Source of the DNA: Deinococcus radiophilus
Lineage (GTDB): Bacteria; Deinococcota; Deinococci; Deinococcales; Deinococcaceae
DNA: 64,000 bases
Assembly (NCBI RefSeq): GCF_020889625.1
Contig: NZ_CP086380.1
Span: 62,001 to 126,000 of the forward strand
Direction of reading: 5' to 3'
A program made the position numbers and the translations under genes. Within the stretch, counting starts at the first letter, position 1, and each line of letters opens with the position of its first letter. Below are positions 25,225 to 37,456 of the stretch, one piece after another. Under the pieces are notes generated by a model. The model did not search any database and was not told where the DNA came from. It saw nothing but the letters and a program-made list of their open reading frames with translations.

Positions 25225-26541
25225 ATGCTCCGCGCCTTCCGCGAAGCCTTCCAGACTCCGGAGCTGCTGCGGAAGATAGTGTTTACCCTGCTCCTGTTGG
25301 CGGTCTACCGCCTCGGGAGCGCCATTCCTACGCCGGGGGTCAATGTGGCGGCGCTTCAAAATGCCACCAACAATGACCTGTTCGGCCTGCTGAGCTTTAT
25401 TTCAGGCGGCAACCTCACGCAATTTTCCATTTTTGCGCTGGGGGTGCTGCCTTATATCACTGCCAGCATCGTGATTCAGCTGCTGACCCGTACGGTGCCG
25501 CAGCTGGAAAAGCTCAGTAAGGAAGGCGAGGAAGGCCGTAAGCGTATCAACCAGCTCACTCGCTATGCGGCTGTCGCTCTGGGGGCCTTCCAGGCACTCT
25601 TCTTCTCGCTGTATATCACCAGTAATCCTGGCTTTATTGCAGTGGGTTGGGATCCAGGGCTGTTCACCACACTGGTGATGGTGTTGACTCAGGTTGCTGG
25701 GGTGGCCCTGACCATGTGGATCGGTGAGCGGATTACGGATGTGGGTATCGGCAACGGCATCAGCCTGATTATTGTGGCAGGCATCATCGGGGTTTACCCT
25801 GCGGAAATTGCCGCAACCGCAGAACTGTTCCGTACGGGACAGCTCCAACTGTTGCCACTTCTGGCCTTTATCGGCATTATCCTGCTGACCATCATCGGCA
25901 TTGTCTATGTGTATCAGGCTGAGCGCCGGGTACCCATTACTTATGCCCGTGCCCGTGGGGGAGCCGCAGGAACGGCCCGCCGTGCTGGTCAGGCCACTTG
26001 GCTGCCGATCAAAGTGAACCAGGCCGGCGTCATTCCTGTGATTTTTGCTTCTGCGATGATGATTCTGCCCAACCTGATTGGCTCGGCGGCGGCTTCACGC
26101 TGGCCCCAGGTCAATGAGTTTGTGCAGACCTACTTGACCTTTGGGTCGCCCTGGTATATGGCACTGGAAGCCCTGCTGATTTTTGGGTTTACCTTTCTCT
26201 ATAACTCGGTGCAGTTTGATCCCAAGCGGATCAGTGAGCAGCTGCGCGAGTCGGGAGCCTTTATTCCGGGTGTCCGTCCAGGTACACCAACCACCCAGTT
26301 CTTGGGGAACATCAGCTCACGCCTGAGCCTTTGGGGAGCTGTCTTTCTGGTGATTTTGACCATCATGCCTCAGATTGTGCAGAGCCTGACGGGGATCACC
26401 ACCTTTATGTTCAGCGGAACGGGTCTGCTGATTATTGCGGGTGTGGCTCTGGAAACGCTCAAGCAACTGGAAGCCCAACTGACCGTGCGCCGCTACGATG
26501 GATTTATTCGTAAGGGCCGTTTGCGCGACCGGGTGACCTGA
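25225..26541 (+). CDS. secY: Protein translocase subunit SecY
   Basis: The 438-residue channel of the Sec translocon, exporting unfolded proteins and inserting membrane proteins. Ten hydrophobic helices are readable, with the lateral-gate/plug start YRLGSAIPTPGVN, LGVLPYITASIVIQLL, and the cytosolic loop YQAERRVPITYARARGG that contacts the ribosome and SecA. It starts MLRAFREAFQTPELLRK directly after rplO and is followed by a terminator. Confidence 0.98.
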   Translation: MLRAFREAFQTPELLRKIVFTLLLLAVYRLGSAIPTPGVNVAALQNATNNDLFGLLSFISGGNLTQFSIFALGVLPYITASIVIQLLTRTVPQLEKLSKEGEEGRKRINQLTRYAAVALGAFQALFFSLYITSNPGFIAVGWDPGLFTTLVMVLTQVAGVALTMWIGERITDVGIGNGISLIIVAGIIGVYPAEIAATAELFRTGQLQLLPLLAFIGIILLTIIGIVYVYQAERRVPITYARARGGAAGTARRAGQATWLPIKVNQAGVIPVIFASAMMILPNLIGSAAASRWPQVNEFVQTYLTFGSPWYMALEALLIFGFTFLYNSVQFDPKRISEQLRESGAFIPGVRPGTPTTQFLGNISSRLSLWGAVFLVILTIMPQIVQSLTGITTFMFSGTGLLIIAGVALETLKQLEAQLTVRRYDGFIRKGRLRDRVT

Positions 26542-26560
26542 TTCCTTACCCTGCTTAACT

Positions 26561-26586
26561 GGCCGCCCTGCTGGGCGGTTTTTTAA
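26561..26586 (+). terminator. Terminator after secY
   Basis: CCGCCC (26563-26568), loop TGCT, GGGCGG (26573-26578), then TTTTTTAATT. A strong intrinsic terminator separating secY from adk, so adk and the alpha cluster need their own promoter in the 237-base gap that follows. Confidence 0.88.
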
Positions 26587-26778
26587 TTGTCCAGCAGATT
26601 CGCCACACTCGGCTGGCTCTTAACGCCTTGGCTCCTCGCTATAGGTTCGAATTCAGAGGTTCCTGTCTCAGAGACGCTCTGATTTTCCCAGAGGACCGTA
26701 TGATGAGAAGGCCAGCCGTGAGAACGGCTCAGATACAGAGCCCATCCGTCTCAAGTCTTATTTTTCAAGGAGTCGAAC

Positions 26779-27396
26779 GTGACGATAGACCAGCCATCTC
26801 AACCTTCCAACCACCAAGTCATTATCTTTCTGGGCCCTCCCGGCGCAGGGAAGGGAACACAGGCCGAGCGCCTGGCCGCCGAAGCCGGACTGATCAAGAT
26901 CAGCACGGGTGATATTCTGCGCGACCATGTGGCCCGTAAGACTGAATTGGGGGAACAAGTGGCCCCGATTCTGGCGGCAGGTCAACTGGTGCCAGATCAT
27001 ATCTTGGTGGCCCTGATTCGTGACTACCTGAGTGGATTGTCCTCGCTGCGTGTAATCTTTGATGGGTTCCCGCGTACGGTGCCGCAGGCTCAGGCCCTGG
27101 ATGAGCTTCTGCACGAACTGGGTGCTCCGGTTCAAGCCGCCATCTTATTGGAAGTGCCCGATGAAGAACTGATTGGACGTATCGTGGAGCGGGGCCGTCA
27201 GGCTGCTGCTGCTGGACAACCTGTTCGGAGCGATGACACCGAGGAGGTGGCGCGCCGCCGTCAACAGGTCTACCGGGAGGAAACGGCACCACTGATCGAG
27301 TACTATCACAATTGTGGACGACTGACCGAAGTGGACGGTACGGGGAGCATGGATGATGTGTACGGACGTATTCAGGCCACCGTTGTCCCCAGCTGA
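26779..27396 (+). CDS. adk: Adenylate kinase
   Basis: A 205-residue enzyme balancing ATP, ADP and AMP. P-loop GPPGAGKGT (19-27), the ISTGDILRDHV AMP-binding block, and FDGFPRTVPQAQALDE are visible. The LID region after VERGRQ is short and has no zinc cysteines. GTG start at 26779 with AAGGAG about 8 bases upstream. The 237-base gap before it has a TATGAT (26699-26704) that may serve as a -10 box. Confidence 0.96.
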   Translation: MTIDQPSQPSNHQVIIFLGPPGAGKGTQAERLAAEAGLIKISTGDILRDHVARKTELGEQVAPILAAGQLVPDHILVALIRDYLSGLSSLRVIFDGFPRTVPQAQALDELLHELGAPVQAAILLEVPDEELIGRIVERGRQAAAAGQPVRSDDTEEVARRRQQVYREETAPLIEYYHNCGRLTEVDGTGSMDDVYGRIQATVVPS

Positions 27397-27487
27397 TAGA
27401 ATGGTATGGACATATGCCCACGGCGCTTGCAGGGTTTGGGGGCACGTGATACCTTATTCTTTGGCTTGTACTTAGCTTGGAGGTTAT

Positions 27488-27745
27488 GTGGCGAGACGAA
27501 GAATGCCGGAACAAAACGAGAAGCGCAAGAAGGAAGACTCGGATGTCGTACGCGCCGAAGGTGTGGTTGAAGAGGCTTTGCCCAACACCACCTTTAAGGT
27601 AAAGCTGGACACGGGTCATGAGATTCTGGCCTACATCAGCGGAAAAATGCGGATTCACTACATTCGTATTCTCCCTGGGGACCGGGTTGTTCTGGAAATC
27701 AGTCCTTATGACACCACGCGGGGCCGTATCGTTTACCGCAGATAA
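27488..27745 (+). CDS. infA: Translation initiation factor IF-1
   Basis: An OB-fold protein of 85 residues that blocks the ribosomal A site during initiation ([40 protein letters not shown]). Start uncertain: GTG 27488 has GGAGG 4 bases upstream, while ATG 27503 gives an 80-residue product ([15 protein letters not shown]). It heads the alpha cluster; the usual map gene between adk and infA is absent here. Confidence 0.95.
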   Translation: MARRRMPEQNEKRKKEDSDVVRAEGVVEEALPNTTFKVKLDTGHEILAYISGKMRIHYIRILPGDRVVLEISPYDTTRGRIVYRR

Positions 27746-27886
27746 GACCAAGATAGGTCTTAGCGTGCATCAACCGAAAAGTGGGAAGTACCCGCAGATT
27801 CCCTGACGACGAACGTCCGCTTGGACAGATGAGTTTGGGGGTCGAGCGCTGCTCAGCATCAAGCAAAGGCGGCGCGAGGAGGAACT

Positions 27887-28000
27887 ATGAAAGTTCGCAG
27901 TAGTGTCAAAAGAATGTGTGACAACTGCCGAGTGATCCGCCGTCACGGCCGGGTTTTCGTCATTTGCACCAACGTGAAGCATAAGCAAAGGCAGGGCTGA
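27887..28000 (+). CDS. rpmJ: 50S ribosomal protein L36
   Basis: A 37-residue protein ([19 protein letters not shown] start) with the zinc ligands Cys11, Cys14, Cys27 and a His near residue 33. It is the zinc-binding form of L36. GAGGAGG lies 5-11 bases before the ATG. It stands between infA and rpsM as in most bacteria. Confidence 0.95.
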   Translation: MKVRSSVKRMCDNCRVIRRHGRVFVICTNVKHKQRQG

Positions 28001-28002
28001 AG

Positions 28003-28380
28003 ATGGCGCGTATTGCTGGAGTTGACCTCCCACGCGAAAAGCGTGTGGAAATTGGCCTGACCTATATCTACGGTATCGGCCTGACCCGCAGCCGCGAGAT
28101 TCTGGAGCGCACTGGTGTGAGCCCAGATACCCGCATCAAGGACCTGAGCGAAGCAGAGCAGTCCACCCTGCGTGACGCGATTGAAAAGACCTACAAGGTC
28201 GAAGGCGATCTGCGTAGTGAAGTGGGCCAGAACATTAAGCGCCTGATGGATATCGGTGCTTACCGTGGTCTGCGTCACCGCCGTGGCCTGCCCGTACGCG
28301 GTCAGAAGACCAAAACCAACGCCCGTACCCGCAAAGGTCCCAAAAAGACCGTTGCTGGCAAGAAGAAAGCAGCGAGGTAA
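28003..28380 (+). CDS. rpsM: 30S ribosomal protein S13
   Basis: A 125-residue S13 ([60 protein letters not shown]). It bridges to the 50S subunit and touches P-site tRNA with its basic tail. Two bases after rpmJ. Confidence 0.97.
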   Translation: MARIAGVDLPREKRVEIGLTYIYGIGLTRSREILERTGVSPDTRIKDLSEAEQSTLRDAIEKTYKVEGDLRSEVGQNIKRLMDIGAYRGLRHRRGLPVRGQKTKTNARTRKGPKKTVAGKKKAAR

Positions 28381-28383
28381 GCC

Positions 28384-28779
<396 letters not shown>

Positions 28780-28820
28780 GCGCACGCGCGTGACCGTCTG
28801 CCCCGCTTCCCACTGTGTAC

Positions 28821-28843
28821 CGTTTCTGCACCACGTAGAAACG
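28821..28843 (+). other. Hairpin in the rpsK-rpsD gap
   Basis: CGTTTCT and AGAAACG (28821-28827 and 28837-28843) form a 7-bp perfect stem with a 9-base loop in the 164-base leader of rpsD. S4 controls its operon by binding leader RNA in several bacteria; whether this hairpin is part of such a site is not known. Confidence 0.4.
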
Positions 28844-28943
28844 CTGTAGCGCAGTCAAGCCCACCACAAGCTGAGGAAGCGGCGCTGCCGTAGGCAGTTG
28901 CAGAGGCACGCAATAGACCAGGGCATTTGCCCAGAGGAGAAAT

Positions 28944-29564
28944 ATGGGTCGTTTTAGTGGTTCCATCGTGAAACAAAGCCGCCGTGAAGGCATCAACCTG
29001 GCGGAAACGGAAAAGGTTCAGAAGTACTTGGACCGCCGTCCTTACGCTCCCGGTCAGCACGGTCAGCGCCGTGGCCGTGGTCGCCCGAGCGATTACTCGG
29101 TGCGTCTGCGTGAAAAGCAGAAGCTGTCCCGTCTATACGGTATGAGCGAAAAGCAATTCCGTAACCTCTTCGAAGAGGCCACCCGTCAGCCTGGCGTGCT
29201 GGGCACGGTTTTCCTGCAGTTGCTGGAGCGCCGCTTGGATAACGTCGTGTTCCGCATGGGCTTTGCCAGCACCCGCCGCCAGGCCCGTCAGTTCGTAGGT
29301 CACGGTCATATTCTGGTCAACGGCAAGAAAGTTGACATTGCCTCTTACCGCGTCAAGATCGGTGATGAAATCACCGTGGCGGAAAAGAGCCGCTCCATGG
29401 GCTTTGTGCAGGAAAACATGGAGGCCATGAAGCGCCGCCGCCCCAGCCCCTGGCTTGAAGTCAACGCTGAAACCTTCAGCGGTACGTTTAACCGCCTACC
29501 TGCCCGTGAAGATCTGGCCCTGCCGATCAACGAAAACTTCATCATCGAGTACTACTCGCGCTAA
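28944..29564 (+). CDS. rpsD: 30S ribosomal protein S4
   Basis: A 206-residue S4 ([41 protein letters not shown]4 RNA-binding domain [20 protein letters not shown]). It nucleates 30S assembly. No N-terminal zinc cysteines are present. GAGGAGA precedes the ATG; rpoA follows after 14 bases. Confidence 0.97.
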   Translation: MGRFSGSIVKQSRREGINLAETEKVQKYLDRRPYAPGQHGQRRGRGRPSDYSVRLREKQKLSRLYGMSEKQFRNLFEEATRQPGVLGTVFLQLLERRLDNVVFRMGFASTRRQARQFVGHGHILVNGKKVDIASYRVKIGDEITVAEKSRSMGFVQENMEAMKRRRPSPWLEVNAETFSGTFNRLPAREDLALPINENFIIEYYSR

Positions 29565-29578
29565 ACCCTGGAGGTCCC

Positions 29579-30565
<987 letters not shown>

Positions 30566-30636
30566 GACCCCGCCCAGGAGCGGGGGCCTGAAGCTCAGGC
30601 TCTCCACTCCCTTTTTAACCTCTAAGGAGAACTGCT

Positions 30637-30987
30637 ATGCGTCACGGAAGAGCTGGCCGCAAGCTGAACCGCAACAGCAGCGCCCGCACGGCACTGGCCC
30701 GCGCTCAAGCCACGGCACTGCTGCGCGAAGGCCGCATCCAAACCACCCTCACCAAGGCTAAGGAACTGCGCCCTTACGTCGAGAAGCTGATTACCACCGC
30801 CAAAGGTGGAGATCTGCACGCCCGCCGTCTGCTGGCTCAGGACATTCACGACAAAGAAGTCGTGAGCAAGGTCATGGAAGAAATCGCTCCTCGCTACGCC
30901 GAGCGCAGCGGTGGCTACACCCGCATTCTCAAGACCGGCACTCGCCGTGGGGACGCGACCACCATGGCCCTGATCGAGCTGGTCTAA
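30637..30987 (+). CDS. rplQ: 50S ribosomal protein L17
   Basis: A 116-residue L17 ([40 protein letters not shown]). It lies at the tunnel exit. AAGGAGAACTGCT precedes the start. Last gene of the ribosomal block. Confidence 0.97.
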   Translation: MRHGRAGRKLNRNSSARTALARAQATALLREGRIQTTLTKAKELRPYVEKLITTAKGGDLHARRLLAQDIHDKEVVSKVMEEIAPRYAERSGGYTRILKTGTRRGDATTMALIELV

Positions 30988-31096
30988 TCACAGGTTTATC
31001 CCCTCTAGCCTGTTGGCTGTAGGGGTCACCTATCAAGCATGACAGCTGGCCTATAGACTGGCTTTTTTGGCGTCTTCAGTTAGAGCCAACAGGAAA

Positions 31097-31122
31097 CCCT
31101 CCCGGTTTGGGAGGGCTTTCTA
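31097..31122. terminator. Bidirectional terminator between rplQ and trxA
   Basis: CCCTCCC (31097-31103), loop GGTTT, GGGAGGG (31109-31115), then CTTTCT on the plus strand and GGTTTCCT on the minus. It separates the convergent rplQ and trxA. A weaker inverted repeat lies at about 30999-31025. Confidence 0.75.
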
Positions 31123-31148
31123 TTGCTGGAGCCTGACGGTCCGTCAGA

Positions 31149-31475
<327 letters not shown>

Positions 31476-31638
31476 GGGAATTAGTATAGTGGCCGCCCAC
31501 ACGCGTAAGGAGAGGCGGCTTGCGTTTTGCTCAAGAATTTGGCAAGAACGCCTCCTGCTCAATGGATGGTTTCGGTGCTATTCCAAGAGGCTACCGTTCA
31601 CTCCTCCTTAAACCGGCCCGCCTTATGATGGGGCAGAG

Positions 31639-32001
31639 ATGACACACAGCGGCGCAGATTTTCCGGAGGCCTGGTTGGCCGGAGCCCGCCGCTTTGATGC
31701 AGGGGAGTGGTGGCAAGCGCATGAGGCCTGGGAGGAGGAATGGCTGCAGGCTGAGGGGCAGCGCCGGGCGGCCTTGCAGGCCCTGATTCTGCTGGCAGCG
31801 GCCCTACATAAGCGTTGGCGTCAAGGACGGCCCACCCGCAACAACTTTGTCAAGGCGCAGGCGTACCTGCGTGAATTGCCTGCAGGAGCTTACGGCTTAG
31901 ATTGGATGGCCCTTGAACGTGCTGTAGATGTGGCCCTGGACGGAGATGTCGCGCCTACTGCATTGTCGTTGCCGCTGTTGGGCCAAGGGCAGCTCAACTA
32001 A
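31639..32001 (+). CDS. DUF309-family protein
   Basis: A 120-residue helical protein with the family signature AHEAWEEEWL near residue 28 (HE-x-WE) and LQALILLAAALHKRWRQG. DUF309 proteins have no established role; the His/Glu cluster suggests metal binding. A TATGAT box (31624-31629) ends 9 bases before the ATG. It is followed by the NYN gene after 37 bases. Confidence 0.8.
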   Translation: MTHSGADFPEAWLAGARRFDAGEWWQAHEAWEEEWLQAEGQRRAALQALILLAAALHKRWRQGRPTRNNFVKAQAYLRELPAGAYGLDWMALERAVDVALDGDVAPTALSLPLLGQGQLN

Positions 32002-32038
32002 CGCCCTACTGTACAATGCAGATGTAGAGGTTATGAAC

Positions 32039-32634
32039 ATGAATTCAACGCGTATTGCCCTATTCGTAGATGGGGCCAGTATTTACTCGGCGGCCAAACG
32101 CCTGGGTTGGAACTTCGATCATCAGAAGATTCTGGAATATTTCCGTGCAACGGGGGCGGTGCATAATGCGTTTTATTACACGGCATTGTCCACCCAAGAA
32201 GGCGACAAGCAAAAGCGCTTTACCGACGCGCTGATTTATATGGGGTATACCGTCCGTACCCAGCCGCTGCGCGAGGTGGCGGATGAGGGTGGAGTGTCTT
32301 GCCGCCGGACCAGCTTGGATATTGAGCTGATCACCGACCTTCTCACTACTTTGGATCACTACGATGTGGCCGTGCTGGTCACTGGGGATGGTGGCTATGG
32401 TCGCCCGCTGGAGGCGCTACGGGCACGGGGCAAACGCAGCATAGTGGTCAATCTGCCGGAGATGACCAGCGCTGAACTCCGCAATGCTGCTGACGACTAT
32501 CTAGATCTTCGGAACCTGCGCCACGAATTCGAGCGCCCCGGGTACCGCTTGCCCAGTGATGGGCGCACGGGAAGCGACCTGCGGCGCGGTGAACTAACTG
32601 GACCGGACCTATTTTATGGGCGCTGGGAGCACCG

Positions 32635-32638
<4 letters not shown>
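32039..32638 (+). CDS. NYN-domain (LabA/DUF88) protein
   Basis: A 199-residue protein with the PIN-like NYN fold, a family of RNases. Acidic site residues: FVDGASIYSAAKRLG (Asp near 10), RTSLDIELITDLLTTLDHYD (Asp near 88) and VLVTGDGGYGRPLEAL (Asp near 112). Start at ATG 32039 rather than 32033 because AGAGG is 8 bases away. A Gly/Arg-rich tail of about 35 residues follows the domain. Its TGA overlaps the plsX ATG, so the two proteins are translationally coupled, a link with no obvious functional reason. Confidence 0.85.
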
Positions 32639-33699
<1,061 letters not shown>

Positions 33700-33701
33700 C
33701 G

Positions 33702-35687
33702 TCAGCCTGGAGCTGGCTGCGGCATCAAATTGCCGACCGAGGCAGGTCCATCACCGTCTAATTGCCCTCCAGCCAGCAGAACAGAGAAGTCCTCACCGCT
33801 GAGGGTTTCACGTCGCAGTAAAACTTCAGCGATCCGGTGCATATCGGTCAGACGTTCACTCAGCAGCTCCACGGCTTCGGCATGCGCATCATTGACCAAG
33901 CCATGCACTTCTTGATCAATGACGCGGGCCGTGGCCTGACTCATGGAGATGGGCTGCGAGCCACCGCCCAAGTAGCCGGGAGCCTCGCTGGCCCAGGCGA
34001 CCTTGCCAGTTCTCTTACCCATGCCCCACTCGGTGACCATGCGCCGCGCCAAGCTGGTCGCCTGTTGAAAGTCGTTTTGCGCGCCTGCCGTGACCTCGCC
34101 AAAGACAATTTCCTCGGCAGCGCGGCCTGCCAGGGCCACGGCCAGCATGTCGCGCAGGGCGGCGCGGGTGACGTGCAGGTTGTCTTTGGCGTCGGGGAGC
34201 ATGTATCCAGCGGCCCGGCCACGAGGCACCACGGTCAGTTTGGCGACGCGGTGGGCATGGGGGAGAAGTTGTGCCGCCAGCGCATGGCCGACCTCGTGAT
34301 AGGCGGTGATGCGGCGGTCTGCTTCCTGAATCACCAGGCTCCGCCGTTCTGGCCCCATCAATACCCGGTCCCGCGCCTCGTCAATGTCTCCCATCAGAAT
34401 CCGGCTGCGCCCCTGACGCGCCGCCAGCAACGCCGCTTCATTCAGCAGGTTTTCCAGGTCTGCCCCCACCATCCCTGCTGTGCGCCGGGCGATCAGGCTC
34501 AAATCCACCCCCCACATCCAGCGGTTTGGTCCGGGAGTGAATCCGGAGGATTCGCTCCCGGCCAGCAGCGTCCGGGGCGTCCACCACCACCTGACGGTCA
34601 AAGCGGCCGGGACGCAGCAAAGCGGCGTCCAATACATCCGGGCGGTTGGTCGCTGCCAGGACAATAATGTCGCGTCCCTCCTCGGTGGCCTCGCCCCGGA
34701 AGCCGTCCATCTCCACCAGCAGCCCATTGAGGGTCTGTTCCCGCTCATCGTTCCCGCCTTGCAGGTTCAGGCCACGCTTGCGGCCTACCGCGTCGATTTC
34801 GTCCATAAAGATGATGCAGGGCGCACTTTTGCGGGCCTGTTCAAAGAGGTCCCGGACGCGGGCAGCGCCGACACCGACGAACATTTCGACAAAGTCGGAG
34901 CCGGAGATGGAGAAGTAGGGGACGCCGGCTTCGCCGGCGACCGCTTTGGCGAGGAGGGTCTTACCGGAACCAGGCGGGCCGACCAGCAAGAGGCCGTGGG
35001 GAATACGGGCTCCAGGGCGCGGTACTTTTCAGGCTGACGGAGGAAATCGACGACTTCCTGCAGGTCCTGTTTGGCCTCATCACAGCCCGCTACGTCGGCA
35101 AAAGTCACGCCGACTTTCTCAGGAGCGATGGGTGAAGCCTTACTCTTGCCGAACGTATTGGCAGCCCCAGCATTTTGCTGGGTGCGGATGGCCCGCCACA
35201 TCACCAGCAAAATCAGCAGGGTCACCACCAGTGGCAGTATCTGACCCAGCCAGGCGAAAGGCGAGCGGGTGGAGGAGACGGTCAGGGGAATCTTGGCCTC
35301 GCGGATCAGTGCCAGGGTTTGGGCGTCGGGTGGCAGACTGACCGACTGTGGCCCAGCTTCTCCCTGTACGAACACCGTGGCGTGGCCGCTGCTGCTTAGG
35401 CCTACCGAATTGACCCGCCCGGCCCGCAGGTCCACCAGAAACTGTTCGGTGGTGTAGGGGCCGATTCGAGTGGAGGCCGCTGGAAGTGGCGCTGTGCTGG
35501 CTTTGTCTTCCCCAGCGGATGCAGCCTTGCTCTGGGCAGTGGCGGAGGAGGACTCCGGGGCCGGGGCGCGCGCCGAAGCTGGATCAGCGGTACAGCTGCT
35601 CAGCAACAGAAGGAGGCCCAAAGCTGGGAGCAGACGCCAGCCGGGCAGTGCACGGCCAGACGCAGGCCGCTGAAGCGATCCGGGCAT
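33702..35687 (-). pseudogene. FtsH-type AAA+ metalloprotease, two frameshifts
   Basis: FtsH degrades membrane and some cytosolic proteins. N terminus is a signal-like segment with LLLLLSSC (lipobox-like), then a periplasmic domain, one membrane helix (LGQILPLVVTLLILLVMW), Walker [10 protein letters not shown], Walker [23 protein letters not shown], and the zinc site YHEVGHALAAQLL. The frame breaks at about 35012 (one C missing on the plus strand, after KYRAL) and at 34509-34514 (six Cs where five are expected, before [12 protein letters not shown]). Corrected length is 661 residues. Both are homopolymer indels that cancel, so sequence error is likely. TAGATT box 6 bases before the ATG. Confidence 0.88.
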
Positions 35688-35776
35688 GCGGCCAATCTAG
35701 TGCATCCCCCGTCCAGGCAATGCGGCGCGGCGCTCCATGGACCCGTCAGGCGGCTGCGGGTTGCTATGCTGCGCCT

Positions 35777-36289
35777 ATGGCAAAACCACTGCTCGTCAGC
35801 GCCTTGGCCCTGTTGCTCGGTAGCGGGCTCACCTCCTGCACCCTGACGGTGGCCGACCGGACCAATCACGGCCTGGTGACCTCCGGGCGTAACCTGATCA
35901 CCAACTTGGCCCCGGACCGGGGTGAAGGTGCCAGCTACCGCGTGGGTGAGGAGGTCCGCTTGCGGGTAGAGGTGCGTGAACCGGGGTACTTGACGTTGCT
36001 GGCCTATCAGCCCAGTGGCACGGTAGAGGTCATGGCCAGAGGTGCCTATGTAGAAGCTGGCCTGCACGAGTTCCCCCGTATGGATGACGGAGTGGTGTAC
36101 AACGTAGCTGAGCCATTCGGGATTCAGAAAATCCGGGCCATCTTCAGCCGCGTGCAGCCGTCAACCACCCTGGTCTTCAGCGGTCCGGTGGGTGAGGAGA
36201 GCTGGAATGAGCTGGGCTACGGGGACATTTCGCCGCGTGCCTCAAGGGACGTGGATGTGCAGGAAACCTACCTTTACATCGTCCGCTGA
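35777..36289 (+). CDS. DUF4384-type lipoprotein
   Basis: A 170-residue protein with a lipoprotein signal: hydrophobic run and lipobox LTSC near residue 21. The mature part contains SYRVGEEVRLRVEVREPGYL, the beta-rich block typical of DUF4384 domains, of unknown role and often in surface proteins. A TATGCT box (35765-35770) lies 6 bases before the ATG. Divergent from ftsH. Confidence 0.75.
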   Translation: MAKPLLVSALALLLGSGLTSCTLTVADRTNHGLVTSGRNLITNLAPDRGEGASYRVGEEVRLRVEVREPGYLTLLAYQPSGTVEVMARGAYVEAGLHEFPRMDDGVVYNVAEPFGIQKIRAIFSRVQPSTTLVFSGPVGEESWNELGYGDISPRASRDVDVQETYLYIVR

Positions 36290-36343
36290 GCTGCTGAACT
36301 GCAGGCGCTTTCTCTATGGCAGCGCTCCCCGCTAAGCTGGCCT

Positions 36344-36730
36344 ATGCTTCCAGATGCACAACAAACAGCGGAACCCGCCGCCGCGACTGGTCTGACCTTT
36401 GCCGAGGCCAGTCGGCAGGTGGATGACTTTATCGGCCAGTTTGAGGAAGGCTACTTCCCGCCACTGCTGATGCTGGCCCGGCTGACCGAAGAAACTGGTG
36501 AGGTGGCCCGTGTCCTGGCCCACCAGAATGGCAAAACGCCCAAGCCCGGTGAGGATGTGGGCGACTTGGAAATGGAGCTGGCCGACTTGCTCTTTGTGAT
36601 CATCTGTATGGCCAACGAGCGCGGCCTGAGCCTGGAACGTGGCTTTGAGCGGATGATGGCCAAGGTGCAGGGCCGTGACGGTGAGCGCTGGACGCGCAAA
36701 GTTTCCAGCAGTCCAGCTACAGATAGCTAA
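36344..36730 (+). CDS. MazG-like nucleotide pyrophosphohydrolase
   Basis: A 128-residue all-alpha NTP pyrophosphatase. Metal-binding motif: ARLTEETGEVARVL near residue 45 and ELADLLFVIICMAN near 83 (E-x-x-D). Such enzymes clear non-canonical or excess nucleotides. A TAAGCT box (36333-36338) lies 5 bases before the ATG. Its 3' end overlaps the convergent tsaB by 14 bases. Confidence 0.88.
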   Translation: MLPDAQQTAEPAAATGLTFAEASRQVDDFIGQFEEGYFPPLLMLARLTEETGEVARVLAHQNGKTPKPGEDVGDLEMELADLLFVIICMANERGLSLERGFERMMAKVQGRDGERWTRKVSSSPATDS

Positions 36731-37277
36731 GTGCCAGCTCGGGCTGAGGTTGGCCCAAACTCTGGGCGGCACGAATCAGACTCAGGCCACTCGGCTGAAC
36801 ATCCTGTCGGATGCTGGCCTGATGTTCAGTGGCCAGCGCATCTAAATCAGCGGCAGGCAACTTGGTGGGCGCGGTCAGTTCCTCCACATTCCCTTTTGTG
36901 ACCTGGTAGACCCCGGCATACACATGATCACGGCGGGCGTCCAGGGCAGGAAGATAGGTGCCGTCTGCGCTCCCATCTGTGGGCAGCAGTGCGGTCAGGG
37001 TAGAGACTCCTAGCAGTTCGGCCTGCCAGACGCGGGCCAGGGCGAGAGCGTAGCTGGCCCCGACCCGCACGCCGGTGTAGGAACCTGGCCCAGTGCCAAT
37101 CACGATTCGGTCTGCCCGCAGGGGCAGGCCCGCTTCGCTGAACAGGGCCTGGACTTCAGCAGGCAGGCGCTCAGCGTGGGCGCGTTCCAAGTGAGGGGCG
37201 TGTCCCAAATCACCACTGGGCCAGCTGAGGCCCAGGGTCAGATAAGGGGTAGAGGTATCCAGCGCCAGCGTGATCAC
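36717..37277 (-). CDS. tsaB: tRNA t6A synthesis protein TsaB
   Basis: A 186-residue TsaB, partner of TsaD in making threonylcarbamoyl-adenosine at tRNA position 37. N terminus VITLALDTSTPYLTLGL and VIGTGPGSYTGVRVGASYAL are typical. GTG start at 37277: TACACT (37287-37292, minus strand) lies 9 bases upstream, and the longer frame to 37430 has no family resemblance. The Sua5/YrdC enzyme of the same pathway is at 49527-50138. Confidence 0.93.
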   Translation of the reverse strand: MITLALDTSTPYLTLGLSWPSGDLGHAPHLERAHAERLPAEVQALFSEAGLPLRADRIVIGTGPGSYTGVRVGASYALALARVWQAELLGVSTLTALLPTDGSADGTYLPALDARRDHVYAGVYQVTKGNVEELTAPTKLPAADLDALATEHQASIRQDVQPSGLSLIRAAQSLGQPQPELALSYL

Positions 37278-37456
37278 AGCCCGCCCAGTGTAGCCTATCC
37301 CTGCGCAGCTTCCCTGCTTCGGCTGGGGTTCCTCGTTTCTGCTGGCTCGCTGTGTCACTGCCCCAGGCACAAAGCCCCCGCAGCAACCTGAAAGCCTCCA
37401 TTTTGTGGTCTGTGAGGTAGGGAAGACCAAAACAAAGGTGCTATGGTGAGCGCACT

